DNA from: Prorocentrum cordatum
Lineage: Eukaryota; Sar; Dinophyceae; Prorocentrales; Prorocentraceae
NCBI GenBank assembly: GCA_963575745.1
Contig: CAUYUJ010000958.1
Span: 514,263-578,262, forward strand
Reading direction: 5' to 3'
Length of the DNA: 64,000 nt
Part shown: piece by piece, positions 32,097-42,720 of the stretch
Layout: each line of letters begins with the position of its first letter
How positions within the stretch are numbered: the first letter of the stretch is position 1
Notes under the pieces: generated by a model
What the model saw: only the letters and a program-made list of their open reading frames with translations
Databases searched by the model: none
Told to the model about the DNA's origin: nothing
Made by a program: the position numbers and the translations under genes

Positions 32097-32291
32097 AAGG
32101 CTGCGGCGCCAGCCGCAGCTCCGGGGACTCCGGCCGCTGGCGCGGCCGCGGGAGTGGCCGTCTGCGCCCTCGCGGTGTGCCTCGCGCTCGGCGGCGTGGC
32201 CTGGGCGCAGCCGCGAGGCAGCAGGGCGGCCCTGCTCGCCGCGGTGGCGGTCTGGTTCTGGACGAGCGCGGAGTGGGCCGCCGCCACCAAG
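32097..32291 (+). CDS. Triose-phosphate/sugar-nucleotide-type transporter, first visible exon
   Basis: 65 codons joined in phase 0 to the exon at 32623. An Ala/Pro-rich lead is followed by a hydrophobic stretch (VAVCALAVCLALGGVAWA) resembling a signal-peptide core with a small-residue cleavage site, then the first transporter helix ALLAAVAVWFWTSAEWAAATK. The latter corresponds to the W-x-x-x-N-x-x-N-K segment of the TPT family. The acceptor is CCGCAG|AAG and the donor AAG|GTCC, leaving AG|G on both sides as in many dinoflagellate introns. No ATG is in this exon, so an upstream exon holding the start is expected but not found. Plastid or endomembrane location is inference. Confidence 0.65.
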
Positions 32292-32342
32292 GTCCTGGAG
32301 AAGGATCCCCGTGGGGGCCATTGGGGGGCGCCGGCTGTGCAC

Positions 32343-32488
32343 CAGGGCTGGACCTAAACGGTGTTTTTGGTGATTTCGTGGGCCGTTTTCGTTTCGATTT
32401 CGTTTTGCGGTAAAGGCGGATTCGAGACAAAAGCGAGGGAAAACAAAAACAAAACTGAAAAGAAAAACGCCGTTTAGGTTCAGCCCTG
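32343..32488. mobile_element. CAGGG-ended TIR element in transporter intron 1
   Basis: A 146-bp element with terminal inverted repeats CAGGGCTGGACCTAAACGG and its complement ending CCGTTTAGGTTCAGCCCTG (26 bp with mismatches, extended by TTTTT/AAAAA). It is flanked by a perfect 8-bp target duplication CTGTGCAC (32335-32342, 32489-32496). CAGGG termini with 8-bp duplications are typical of hAT-superfamily elements. The inside is AT-rich and non-coding. It sits in a 331-bp intron, which would be 177 bp without it. Confidence 0.85.
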
Positions 32489-32622
32489 CTGTGCACCAGG
32501 AGCCGGTCTGGGCCCACGGTCGGTGTGTGCGCCCCCGCCCCCCGGCCAGGCGTGCACGTCGGTCCTGGGCCCGGGACTGGCTCGGGCAGGCTCGGCATGG
32601 GGTGCCTCGCGCCCCCCGACAG

Positions 32623-33357
32623 GAGTTCCAGAGCGCGGGGGTGTCCCTGCACCCCTCGACCAGCCTGTGGCTCACTCTGGTCCCGCAGCTCGTAAGCGGC
32701 GTCTTCTGCCACCTGATCGCGGCGTCGCGAGGCGTGAGTCTGAACGAGGGCACTCTTTGGAGGACACCCGGCGAGGGCCTCGGCAGGCTGTCGTGGCACA
32801 CCGCAGGGGCCGCATACTACTTCGGGCAGCTGCTCACGGTCGAGGCGCTGAGCCTGGGAGCCCCCAGCATTGCCTTCACCGTGAAGGCGATCGAGCCCCT
32901 GACCACCGCGACGCTGGCCATCCCCACGCTGGGGCAGAGCTGCCAGCCGCGCCTGTTCGGAGCCATTGCCGTGTCCTGCGCAGGCATCGTGCTCACGGTC
33001 TGGGGCTCGCACGGGGGCCGCCTCGGCGACGGCGTGTCCGCGTCCCTGGCGGTGCTCTTCGCGCTGCTGGCGAACCTGGGCTTCTCCTGCCGGGCGTGCA
33101 TCGTGAAGAAGGCCTTTGCGGGCGGCCAGCGCGACCCGCTGGAGGCCTTCGGGCGCGTGACCACCGCGGGCGCGCTGCACGGCGCGGCGCTCCTCGGCGC
33201 GTGGGCGGTGCTGCGGGTGGCCCTCGCCGCCCCCGGTGGCGCGCCGGCCGAGGGCGTGTGGCAGTGCATGGCCGCCAGGCCCGGCACCTGGGCGATCATG
33301 TCCGTGACGTACTTCCTGTACCAGTGCTCGTCGCTGCTGATCCTGGACTGCATCCAG
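32623..33357 (+). CDS. Triose-phosphate/sugar-nucleotide-type transporter, central exon
   Basis: 245 codons covering most membrane helices of a TPT-family (DMT superfamily) antiporter. These proteins exchange phosphorylated sugars or nucleotide-sugars across plastid or Golgi membranes. The exon starts EFQSAGVSLHPSTSLWLTLV, the loop and second helix. The key signature is APSIAFTVKAIEPLTTATLA, matching the family's S-x-x-F-x-x-x-(I/V)-K-A-x-E-P with the substrate-binding Lys. The repeat-2 helix SVTYFLYQCSSLLILDCIQ ends the exon. Boundaries are CGACAG|GAG and CCAG|GTCTGG, phase 0 at both ends. The exon is free of stops and frameshifts. Length and order match the family once the third exon is added. 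Confidence 0.8.
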
Positions 33358-33489
33358 GTCTGGCGGAACCAGCCATGGCATGTACACAGTGCCAGCCAGC
33401 CAGCATGGACCTCAAGCAGTGTGTGTGTGTGTGTGTGTTCAAGCAATCTACGTTGTGCGATCGATGCGCTGTAATCTAACACTAGAGAC

Positions 33490-33860
33490 AAAATCCAATC
33501 AGCGGATGGTTTGACATCGATTGTGAGATCGTTAAAAGGAACCGCTAGTCAGGACGATTGTAAGGTCGATCGTGAGACCGATGGTGAAGTCGATGCAATG
33601 AGATCAATCGTGAGATCGTTCGTGCGATCTATAGTGAGTCGATTGTGAGATCGATAGTGAGATCGATTGTGAGATCGATTGTGAGATCGATGAAGAGGTG
33701 GGTCATGAGATCGATGGTGAGACCGATCGATCAGAAGATCGACCAGGAACCCGGGAACCCCGCCGCCCACCGAAGTCGGCCCGGAACACGGAACTGTGAA
33801 CCCAGAACCGGGAAACAGGGAACCAAGCCGCCTACCGAAATCGGCCCGGAGTTTTCGCCA
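33490..33860. repeat. ATCGAT composite repeat, copy in transporter intron
   Basis: Begins CCAATCAGCGGATGGTTTGACA, runs through GATCGATNGTGA words, and ends GACCAGGAACCCGGGAACC followed by a GGAAC-type block and CGAAATCGGCCCGGA. Homologous to 34745-35215. Confidence 0.75.
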
Positions 33861-33899
33861 AATCCTTCAGTATCCTTTAGGACCCCTTCAGTGGAAGCA

Positions 33900-34175
33900 C
33901 TGGTTGGGGAATGTGGTGCAATTTGCCTCGTGCAATCTACGGTGGTGTGCTATATATATATATATATTTATAGATGTGCAGTTCATGTTGTTCATCTATG
34001 TTGTTTTATCAGGTGTGTGCTACATATGTTGTGCAATCTCTGTTGTGCCATCCGTTGCATGTAACCTATACGGTGCATCCGGTTTGGTGCCATGCATGTC
34101 GCGCAATTTACGTGATGCAACTACACATAGGTACTGTGCAACCCGGGTGGTGCAATCTATAGTGTGCTATTCCTC
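33900..34175. repeat. Degenerate GTGCAATCTATG repeat
   Basis: GTGCAATCTANG and TTGTGCAA words with a short (TA)n run at 33953-33967. Same type as 28881-29115. Confidence 0.6.
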
Positions 34176-34744
34176 TGCCGAAATTGAAGTTGTCAACTCC
34201 ACTGCTCGCGCAATCATCCCACCCACCCACCCGCAAAACCCATGCGGGAGCGATTGCGATGAGTGCTGGGTGTTGGCTGGTGCATCTCTGCGGCTGCGCT
34301 AGCCCGCGCATGCTTGCGCGCGCAGCGGCCAGCTAGTTTGGCGCGACCGACGCGAACGCGGTGGCGGTGACCGCTCGGCACATCCCAGCAGGCACTGCAG
34401 TGCGAGTCGGCGACTTGGGTTGGCGCGGTATCATGGCAATTCCGACAGCGGTAGACACGATGATGATAGTAGCGATGCTGGCGACGATGCTGACAGCGAC
34501 GACGGGGCAGCCAGTGACGGCGCCGATGCTGATCACGCCGACGACGATGACGGCGTCTTCGCGTCGGTGATGAAGGTTTTGGGCGGAATTCGACATTCGC
34601 GCGCGGCAGACGCGCGAGAGTGGCGTGCATGGTATCATTTGACACGGATCGTGCCACCCCGGCACGCGCGCAAAAAGGTTTTCGAACGATTTCGAAATGC
34701 GCGCGCGGAATCCGTTTGGTAGAATTTTATGAACATGTTGAATG
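34176..34744. other. Intronic sequence, nothing recognised
   Basis: Part of the long transporter intron. Short GACGAT/GCGACG words at 34440-34560. No gene or known element. Confidence 0.4.
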
Positions 34745-35215
34745 ACGCCTGAGCAAACCCAATCAGTGGATGATTTGACAATTTATATGAAGGATCTTGA
34801 GATCGATTGTGAGATCGATAGTGGGATCTTCAGTGGAACCGATAGTGAGGACGATTGTACGGTCGATCGTGCGACCGAGAGTGACATCGTTTCAATAAGA
34901 TCGATCGTGAGATCGATCGCGACATCGCTCAGAGCGATCTCTAGTGATATCGCATGTGAGATCGACAGTGATATCGATTGTGAGATCGATGGTGAGATCG
35001 ATCGATCAATCGGTAATGAGATCGATGGTGCGGCCGATCGATTAGAAGATTGACCAGGACCCCGGAAACCCGGGAACCTCGCCGCCCATCGAAATCGGCC
35101 CGGGACCCGGAACACAGGAACCCGGGAACCCGGGAACCCGGGAACCTGGAACCGGGAACCGGGGAACCCGGGAACCTGGAACCGGGAACCCCGCCTGATT
35201 AAAATCGGCAGGGAA
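34745..35215. repeat. ATCGAT composite repeat, second intronic copy
   Basis: CCAATCAGTGGATGATTTGACA start, GATCGATNGTGAGATCG array to 35050, then tandem GGAACCCGGGAACC words (35055-35195). Same order as 33490-33860. Confidence 0.8.
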
Positions 35216-35731
35216 AACAAGACATATTTCGGCATGCGAGCGCGACGACGCGCGCGTGTGCACTTTGTCCCGCTTTTTGCGAAAAGGATTTTGGCACTTT
35301 GTGTTTTGTGGTAAACGAGTGCGCGCGCATGTTTGTTTTTGCACATGATGGCGGGGGGTGGGCGAAACCGGCCTGGCTGGGATAGTATGAGTGCACAGGT
35401 CGAATGGACATTGGGTCAGAACCACCAGTGTTTCCGGTGAGGAAGTCCAGGGGGGGAGTTTTTTTTTTGTTTTTGAAAGAGTTATATATACACATACAAA
35501 CGCACCTGCATATACCTCTACACAACTCAATCAATATACGTGTATACTGCGCAAGCTATGTTGGGAACGAAAACATTGCCGTTGGTGAGACCTGTTCGTT
35601 CAAATTACGTGGTGCAATCCAACGGCGGCGACGGGCGGCGAATAAACGGCGACGAAACCGCGACGTGGACCACATAGCCGCCACACCGACCATACGGCCC
35701 AGTTCCTAGAGGACATGTAAGAGCACTGCTA
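35216..35731. other. Intronic sequence, nothing recognised
   Basis: T-run at 35460-35469. Otherwise no gene or known element. Confidence 0.4.
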
Positions 35732-35885
35732 AGGGAACATCTCGAAGGTCCGCGCGGATTTTTCGGCTCGGCGCTGGGCCCCCTGGCGGCGCCTCCGGCG
35801 CCGTCGTTGGCGCGCTCCGCGCGCCAGGGAGGGGGGTCCAGCTCCGATCCGAGACATCCGCGCGGACCACCGAGTTATCATGCTT
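35732..35885. mobile_element. GC foldback element, intronic copy
   Basis: Outer arms ACATCTCGAAGGTCCGCGCGGA and TCCGCGCGGACCACCGAGTTAT flank two inner hairpins, GGCGGCGCCTCCGGCGCCG and TGGCGCGCTCCGCGCGCCA. Confidence 0.75.
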
Positions 35886-35994
35886 TGTGGTGATTTCTCT
35901 GGTTTCCGATGCATTCTGGGGGTCCGCCGCTATTTGATGTCGCTCAAATCTTGAGTGATGTGGGAGGAGGCTCACTAACCACGCTCTGACGGGG

Positions 35995-37390
35995 GTGGTC
36001 TCGTACCTTACAAGGTGCCCGCAGGTGCCAGCGTATCCCGCGTGCCCCACTCGCTCCCTCGCGTGCGGGGCTCATGAGCCGTGCCCTGGGTGCTCGCTGC
36101 AGTGCCCTGCCATCCCTCCGTGCGCGGAGGTGGGGCCTGCGGTCTGCCCGGCGCCTGACCGTTGCCCCGCGCCCGCTTGCCCGGCGTGCGCGGCGCGCGC
36201 GGCGCCACAGCACGCGGTGGCGGCTTCGGTGCCCGAGGCAGCGGCCCCCTCGGCGGCTGCGGCGGTGACGGTCGACGTCGTGCTCGACAACCGCGCGCTT
36301 GCCTCGGGCTTGGTGGGCGGCGCGCTCGGCTTGCTGCTCGCGGCGGCCTGCGGGTGCCGCTGCGCGGCGGTGCGCCGTGACGCTCGCCCTCGCAGCCGGA
36401 GCCTTGCTGGTTTTTTGGCGATGGCGGCGGCTGCGACGACACGGTGGGCATACGTGTTTTACGCAGGCGAGGTGGTGTGGCACCAGCATTTGAATCTGGG
36501 GCGGGTGGCATTGTCAGAGGCTGATCGTGTCATCTGGACCGCGGATGGCGACCTGTACGTTGTGGCCCTCGCCAAGAATGCCGATGTGCAGGCGGCGCGC
36601 TTCGGAGCCTTCGACCAGCCGCCGCCGGTCATACCGCCCAACCATGTGCATCGGTTTCGGGCGGAACGGACGACGCCGAGCTGGCCCAGCTCACCGCGGA
36701 GGTGGAGCAGATCGCCGGTGCGGAGTGTCGTGCCCGCGTTCTGGCGGTCGGCAACGTCGGGCTGCCAGCGAACTTGCGCTCGCTGGTGGCTCCAGGAGGT
36801 GGTGTGGCTGTTGTTTTTGTGGCGCCTGTCGACCTGGCGCTCGGGTTGTTGCGGGGCGCGGCGCCTGCGGGCTTGGCCGTTGGCGAGGCTGATCCTGCTG
36901 GCTCAGGAGGGGAAGCAACGCAGACACAACTTATCGTCGATTCCCCCAACAAGTGGAACATATGGGAAGTGGGGGGGAGACAAAAACACATAAGATATTG
37001 GAAATGCTGTGAGTATTTATTTGTATGTCCCATGGCCCCTTCACTGGTGTATGGCGTGCGGCTGCCTACGAGGGTGGCTATCGCATTGGCGAGGAGGTCC
37101 CGGGCCACTTTCCCACCGCGGCCCGCGCGCAGTGCCGTGACATCCAAGTCTTGCCCTGCCCGACGGCCAGGGTTCTTCGTGGAGCCGATGCCGCCCGTAG
37201 CGCTTGAGGGCTTCCTCAGGAAGGCGGTGGACGCCGACGCGAGGATCTTGCCCATCGCGCGCGACGCCCAGGGCCGCAGGGACGTCCCTTGGCACAAGAT
37301 GGCCGAGGTGACGCGTCAGGAGGATTCCGGATATGACTGGACGTTGCCTGGGCCGAGGACTGTTGCGCGGTGCGTGAATTATCCGTAAGG
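35995..37390 (+). pseudogene. Gag-like region, part 1
   Basis: A Cys/Pro-rich start (CPACAARAA and similar), a hydrophobic stretch LASGLVGGALGLLLAAACGC, then VVWHQHLNLGRVALS and RVIWTADGDLYVVALAKNAD. After a frameshift comes EQIAGAECRARVLAVGN. Downstream of the inserted short element it continues with DARILPIARDAQGRRDVPW and DWTLPGPRTVARCVNYP (to about 37387). These segments fit the membrane-anchored first ORF of dinoflagellate retroelements. At least three frame changes occur. It stops being recognisable where the 37.4-38.66 kb insertion begins. Confidence 0.55.
36903..37043 (+). mobile_element. SINE-like short element, copy D, inside the Gag-like region
   Basis: 141-bp diverged copy, TCAGGAGGGGAAGC to GGCCCCTTCA, interrupting the Gag-like frame. 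It is flanked by CTGGC/CTGGT, a possible short target duplication. Confidence 0.7.
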
Positions 37391-37657
37391 GCTTCGCCCC
37401 TTGCCGCCGGCCCCCTCTCTCGGAGAATGGGCCATGGAAGAGCTAAGTCATGAGGCCTTGGCGCTGTCGTGAAGCAGTATCGAAACTTCATGCGAAGCCG
37501 ATTCGCAATCAGCAAAACCAACTGATCACAAGAGGGGTTACCACACCTGGCGATTGGTAAGACGTGTATGGTTTACGGGCTTGGTTACCACACCTTGCGA
37601 TTAAAGGGCCGAGGGAGTTCTCGCAGTTTGGGTTACCACGCCTTGCGATGGATGTGC
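37391..37657. repeat. Inserted segment with GGTTACCACNCCTTGCGAT repeats
   Basis: Begins with a small hairpin AAGGGCTTCGCCCCTT (37388-37403). GGTTACCAC(A/G)CCT(T/G)GCGAT recurs at about 37537, 37583 and 37630 before the 73-bp array starts. Confidence 0.6.
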
Positions 37658-38390
37658 GTGAAGGGTGGCACCGAATTTCAGAAATGTGGCAAATCCCCTG
37701 TGTTTTTTGACCCTGACCCCGCGGATCTGCGTGAATGGTGGCACCGAATTTCAGACATGTGGCAAAACCCTTGTGTTTTTTGACCCTGATCCCGCGGATC
37801 TGCGTAAGGGGTGGCACCGAATTTCAGAAATGTGGCACATCCTATGTGTTTTTGGACCCTGATCCCGCGGATCTGCGTAAGGGGTGGCGCCGATTTTCCG
37901 AAATGTGGCAAATCCTAAGTGTTTTTGGACCCTGACCCTGCGGATCTGCGTAAGGGGTGGCGCCGATTTTCCGAAATGTGGCAAATCCTATGTGTTTTTG
38001 GACCCTGACCCTGCGGATCTGCGTAAGGGGTGGCACCGAATTTCAGAAATGTGGCACATCCTATATGTTTTTGGACCCTGATCCCGCGGATCTGCGTAAG
38101 GGGTGGTACCGAATTTTAGAAATGTGGCACATCCTATGTGTTTTTGGGCCCTGATCCCGCGGATCTGCGTAAGGGGTGGCGCCGAATTTCAGAAATGTGG
38201 CAAATCCTCTGTGTTTTTGTGGCCCCGCGGATCTGCACGAGGGGTGGCACCGATTTTCCGAAATGTGGCAAATCCCTTGTGTTTTTGGACCCTGACCCCG
38301 CGGATCTGCGTGAGGGGTGGCACCGAATTTCAGAAATGTGGCAAATCCTTTGTGTTTTTGGACCCTGACCCCGCCGATCTGTGTGAGGGG
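37658..38390. repeat. 73-bp tandem array, ten units
   Basis: Unit: GTAAGGGGTGGCACCGAATT, then TCAGAAATGTGGCAAATCCT, then a TGTGTTTTTGGACCCTGA block and CCCGCGGATCTGC. Units start every 73 bp from 37658 (37731, 37804 and so on); one is shortened near 38215. Two subtypes exist (CCGAATTTCAG versus CCGATTTTCCG). Because 73 is not a multiple of three, each unit shifts frame, giving overlapping pseudo-ORFs. A lone unit is at 60470-60545. Confidence 0.9.
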
Positions 38391-38669
38391 TGTCGATTTC
38401 GAGCCCCCCCCAGCAATTCAGACAACGCGCCCAGGGGGTGCTAAAATGCTGGTTTGGGCCTCCCCCCCCTCGCGCGGTCAATCAACTAGTTACAGTAACC
38501 AGTCATAAGCAGAACTGTGACACTGGAAACTACAAGCTACAACTGGTACAGGAAACTGCGAATCCCGCGCCTACAGCCTGGTGGCCCCACAAGGGGGCCG
38601 GCGGATTTGCAGCGGGGCGGCTGCGGCATAGAAGGCCATCGCAAGCCCTTCCGCCAGATCTGTAAGTTG
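38391..38669. other. Short spacer after the 73-bp array
   Basis: No recognisable feature. Retroelement similarity resumes near 38670. Confidence 0.4.
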
Positions 38670-39000
38670 GGCACCGCAGATTGGGGTGTCCAAGAGCACT
38701 GCCAGCTCTGCCGTGCCAGGACTACCTGAATGGCGCGAGTATAATCAGCATCGAAATGAAGTTCAGGAGGCTCGATACCATAGATGTCGTACGCTGGGAC
38801 AAGGCCGAGGATGCCGAGAGCATAGGCGTCGGCGGCAAGATGAGTCTGGAAGAGCAGGCGGCTTCTTCGGAGGCGTCTCGTTCGACGCATTCGGCGATGG
38901 TGTCGCCAGATCTCGTTGAGCACGTTCGCAGCGACGTCGAAGGGGGGGCTAGGCCGCGCAAGAGTCTGCGCCTGGTCCGCGAGGCGCGGGAGTCCACGCG
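38670..39000 (+). pseudogene. Gag-like region, part 2
   Basis: Decayed VQEHCQLCRARTT (near 38686), then FRRLDTIDVVRWDKAEDAES and MVSPDLVEHVRSDVEG plus RKSLRLVREARE. This is the pattern expected after the GPRT segment at 37350, consistent with an insertion having split one ORF. Stops occur near 38728. Confidence 0.45.
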
Positions 39001-39559
39001 CAAGAATGGCTGGGCCGGGCGCCCGCGTTGGCTTCGGAGGGGGGGCCGGCGCGGATGCAGCGCCTCTCAATCTGGGCATCCGTCGTGGGCCTGCCCGCGC
39101 TTGCGACGTCCGCGAATTTGGAAGACTTCGGCCCGGGGGCATCCTGCCGCCGCCGCGCCTGTTCGCCATGGGGCCAGTGGATGCGGCTGCAGCTGCAGCG
39201 CTCGCCAGAGGCGCTCTGCGGAGGCTTGGTCAGAGGAGGGCTGTCTGAAACGATGTGCTTCGTGCTGTGGACTCGCTTGAGTGGCTTCATGATCCATCTC
39301 GTACATGTGGTCGCGACCGCCCTTCAAGGTATGTGGGCCAATTGTTCGCTCAGAGCGAGTGCCGCGCTCGCGCTGACGAGTCTGCGCGGTAGCTTGGCCC
39401 TCTGCCCTCGTCGGCCCCCCCCGCAGAAGCGCTTGCGGGCTTCGCGCGGCCGGGGGCGCCTGCGATGCCGAGCAGTCGCCCCCCGGGAGCTGCGACCCCG
39501 CGCCCGCCCTCGTTGCGTGATGTCAACTCGGCGCCCGCGCCCCGGGCAGAAGTGCCGGG

Positions 39560-40550
39560 GGGGGGGGGGCGGGCGAGCCGAGGTCGAGCAGTTCGTGCTG
39601 CGCGTGCTTGATTCGAGCGAGGCTGCCGCGCGTGTTCGGCGTAGCCCAGTGCCTGCGCCTCGCTCTGACCCTCTTCGCCGAGATCAGCGGCGCTGGCCCC
39701 CCAGTCTTGTAGTGTTACTGCGCGGGCGGCACCTCGTCGACTTCCGCCGGGGGGGTGGCGCGAAGGCCGAGATCTTCTTCGTCGAGAAGTAAGGTGGCTG
39801 ACTTCGCATGGTCACCGTGCCGTCCTGGAGGGCGCCTTCTGCCGCCTGGAACTGCCGGAGTAGTTGCGCTCGTTCTTCGCCCTCGGGCCCGTCCGCGCAG
39901 GCGCCCTTGGCATCGCGCGCCGTGTAGGTGCTGGCGTGAGGGCTTCCGCCAGGCTCTGCCAGCGCCTGGGGGTTGTGCCCATGGGCTGGTCTTGGGCCAC
40001 GTGGTGGTGCCAGTCTGTGATGAAGCGCGCTGCTGAGGCCGCCCGTCTCCGCGATGGTCGCCCAGCGCCGCCGCTGGATCGTGCCCGCCGCCTGGAGTGC
40101 GTCGACAAGTTCGCCGGCGTCGGCTGCGGGGCGGGCGCGGCGCGTTGCGCTGTGGCCCGCGCCATGGCGGAGCTGGGGCGGCGTGGGCTCATCGCGACCC
40201 ACGAGGCGCACCTCGGCGGCGACGAGGGCGAGGTGCGCGGCGTGGGGCTTGTCCGTCACCTCGGCTGGCCGCCTCTCCGCGTCTGCCGCGCGGCCGGGGC
40301 GCGCGCGGGCTGCCGCGGCGCGGCTGGGCCAGTGGCCGCGACGTCGAGCGGGCGCAGGGGCGTGTCATCTTCTCGCTCGCCGCGAGGGCCTCAGCATCTT
40401 CGAGTCTTGCTTCCGCTTTGTCCAGAAGTGCTGCCGCCGTGAGGCGCCGCTCTGGTCTCAGGTTAGGCGGGGGCTCATGGCCTGGAGTGGCGTCTCCCCT
40501 TTACTGCGGCGTGATCGTCGTGCTCAGTCGGCCGCGTGGGCGCTTCCCCC
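39560..40550 (+). pseudogene. Reverse transcriptase domain, inactive
   Basis: LLRGRHLVDFRRGGGAKAEI with FFVEK (to 39790) is the start of the RT palm. After stops and frameshifts, RLGVVPMGWSWATWWCQSVM (about 39962-40021) is the conserved RT-core helix. The polymerase box reads CVDKFAGVG (40096-40122) where these elements carry Y-V-D-N/D, so the first and last residues are altered. SIFESCFRFVQKCCRREAPLW (40397-40458) is the region following the palm. Known family role: cDNA synthesis of the element. This copy cannot be functional. Confidence 0.65.
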
Positions 40551-41479
40551 CTTGAGTTGGGCGCCTGCGACGCCGAGTGAGAAGCGGCCGCTGTTTGGGT
40601 GGTCGGTCGTCATAGTGAGAGGTGGCGCCATGGCAGGGCAGAGCGCCTGGCTCCTCGCCCGCGAGCCCTTGCCGCTGTGCGCGCGGCCGACGGGGCCGAC
40701 GGGGCTGCGGTCAAACGACGGCCGGCCTGTCGGCCCGCCCGTCGAGCGGGAGTTGCTTGCTTTCCCTAAGGTGCCGAAGATTAGCGTGGCGAGGTCTCGG
40801 CGGCGCACTGCAGGACGTCGCAGGTGGGATCGCCTTGAGGGGGCGCCTGCCCTGGGGGCTCGCGCGGTTCCTTACCGCGTGCTGTGTCCTCTGCGGGCGT
40901 CTCGGAGACGCGCGGGGAGGTTGCTCGCTCGGGGGGGCCTTCTCGCGTCGGTTTCCGCTGCTTCGAGGATGCGAGCCCGCGCTCGCGCCGTGCCGGGCAC
41001 CGCGCGTCGCTCTTTGGCGTCGGGAAGGTCGCCCTGCATTCGCCGAGTCCCTTCCGAGTGCCGGCGTAGCTGATGGCCCATCCCAGCCGTCTCCGATAGT
41101 CCTGAAGGAAGGCCCCGACAAGTCGTCCGAGCACGCGCCCGTCCAGGAGCCCTTTTCAGGAAGACCGGCGCGCGCGTGCGCGGGGACATAGGGCGCCGGC
41201 TGCGCGGGGGGGGGGCGGCGAGCGCGGCGGAGAGCACGATCGTGGGCAGCGCGGAGGTGGGGGCACCATCGCGCACGAACGGCAGTGGTGCATCACTTTC
41301 ACGCTGACGCACTGGAGGAGCGTGAGCACTTACCGCGCCACAGCCCAGAGGTCGAGTGGCGCGGGGGAGCCCGGGGGGTCTCGCTGGATCCCGAGTTCCC
41401 TCGCGGCTCGAGAGAGCATCGTATCTGTCCATGTGTTGCCGTCCACCTTCGTCTTCGCAGTCGCAGCGCTGCAGTCAGG
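40551..41479 (+). pseudogene. Decayed RT-to-recombinase linker
   Basis: GC-rich sequence between the two recognisable enzymes. RNase H is expected here in DIRS-type elements, but no catalytic pattern could be recognised. Confidence 0.3.
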
Positions 41480-42720
41480 CATGGGCTCTCAGCTCCTCCA
41501 GGGCTATCCTTGCAAGCGACCCTCGGCAGCTCGGGGCGGGCGAGGGAGTGGCTGCGCCTGCGCTGGGTCGCTCTGCTCGCGACCCCAGCTCGGATCGGAC
41601 ATGGCGCCCCCCCCTGTCCTCCGTGCCTCGCCCGGGGGCCGCCGGGGCTCGAGCGCGCGGCCGATCGCGCAGCAGCGGGCGCGGCTGATCGAGCAGCTCG
41701 CAGGGGTGGCCGCGCCCGGCGCGGCGTCGGCGAGGGCGCAGGCTGGTCGCCAGGCTTGCGTCGGCATGCTGAAGGGCTTTGACACCTGGGCGGGCTAGCG
41801 CCGTCGCTCGTCCGTGGGGCCGACCCTGCTGGGAAAGGCTGCGCGCAACTACGTCGGTCACGTCTTCGACCAGGGCCACCGCCAGACCTGCACCAACGTC
41901 GCGATGGCGGCAGTGGCGCGGCGGGGCCCGCGCTTCGCCGGGGCGGGCCCCATTCGACCCCCCTGGCGAAGCAGGCGGCCAAAGGGTGGCGCAACCTCGC
42001 GCCGCGGGGCAGTCGCGTGGCCCTGCCCTGCGAGGTCGTCGCCTGGGTTGTGAATTATCTGTCGCGTCAGCGCAGCACCCTGGTAGCCTTTGCGATCTGG
42101 CTCCTCTTCGAGATCTACGGCCGCCCCGGAAAAATCCACGGGTTGCGACTGCAGTGACGCTGCGCCGCCGACCGTGGCGGCGTCGGGCGCGCGGCGCTTC
42201 GTCTCGGTGACGTCCCATGCCCAGGAGGTCGGCGTCGCCTCGAAGGCGAGTTCGACGCCTCGGTGCGGCTGGGCCTCGACAGGCAGACGTGGCCGGCAGC
42301 AGGCCTGCTGGCGATGGCGGTTGCGCGCCGCCGAGGGGGCGCCCCTGCCGCGGCGCCGCTCGTCGCCGCGACCCAGCGCGAGGCGGCGAACGCGCGGCGC
42401 CAGGCGGTGCGCGCCCTGGGGCTGGCGAAGCCCGGGGCCCGCCACGTCTGCCAGCTTCGCCACTCGGGGCGCGGCCGCGACTGCGCGGCGGCTCCGCGCG
42501 ACCTCGGGCAGATCCGGCGGTGGGGCCGCTGGAAGTCATGGAGTTCCGCGCGGAGGTGCGAGAAAGGAGGGCGGCTGACCGAGCAGCCGTGCAAGCTGCC
42601 CGTCGCGCAGCGCCGCCGCGCCGAGGCCTGCGCCCCGAGCCTGAGCCAGTCGCGCTGCGCCTGCCTCCGCCCGTCCGGCCAGCGCGCCCAGCCCGCTGGC
42701 AACTCTTGATCATCTCTCGG
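41480..42720 (+). pseudogene. Tyrosine recombinase domain, nucleophile replaced
   Basis: The C-terminal catalytic part is in frame from 42263: VRALGLAKPGARHVCQLRHS, with the Arg of the R-H pair at 42458, then DLGQIRRWGRWKSWSSARRC and EKGGRL. In related elements the last motif is R-R-Y-x-K, whose Tyr attacks DNA. Here the codon is TGC (Cys, 42557-42559). Upstream (41480-42260) the domain is broken across frames. The related copy at 6720-8310 keeps Tyr. Known family role: integration of circular cDNA. Confidence 0.65.

Larger units (their letters stand above)
35995..42720 (+). mobile_element. Decayed RT/tyrosine-recombinase retroelement nested in transporter intron 2
   Basis: Same-strand remains in order: Gag-like (35995-37390), its continuation (38670-39000), reverse transcriptase (39560-40550) and tyrosine recombinase (41480-42720). 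RT followed by tyrosine recombinase is the DIRS/Ngaro-type arrangement. I know protein fragments of this sort from dinoflagellate genomes, but the identification rests on recalled motifs. It is interrupted by a SINE-like element at 36903 and by about 1.27 kb holding a 73-bp array. No terminal repeats were identified. Frameshifts and altered catalytic residues indicate it is dead. Confidence 0.65.

Noticed and set aside
37658-38390. CRISPR-like array of regular repeats
   Set aside because: The units are contiguous with no unique spacers, and the sequence is eukaryotic.
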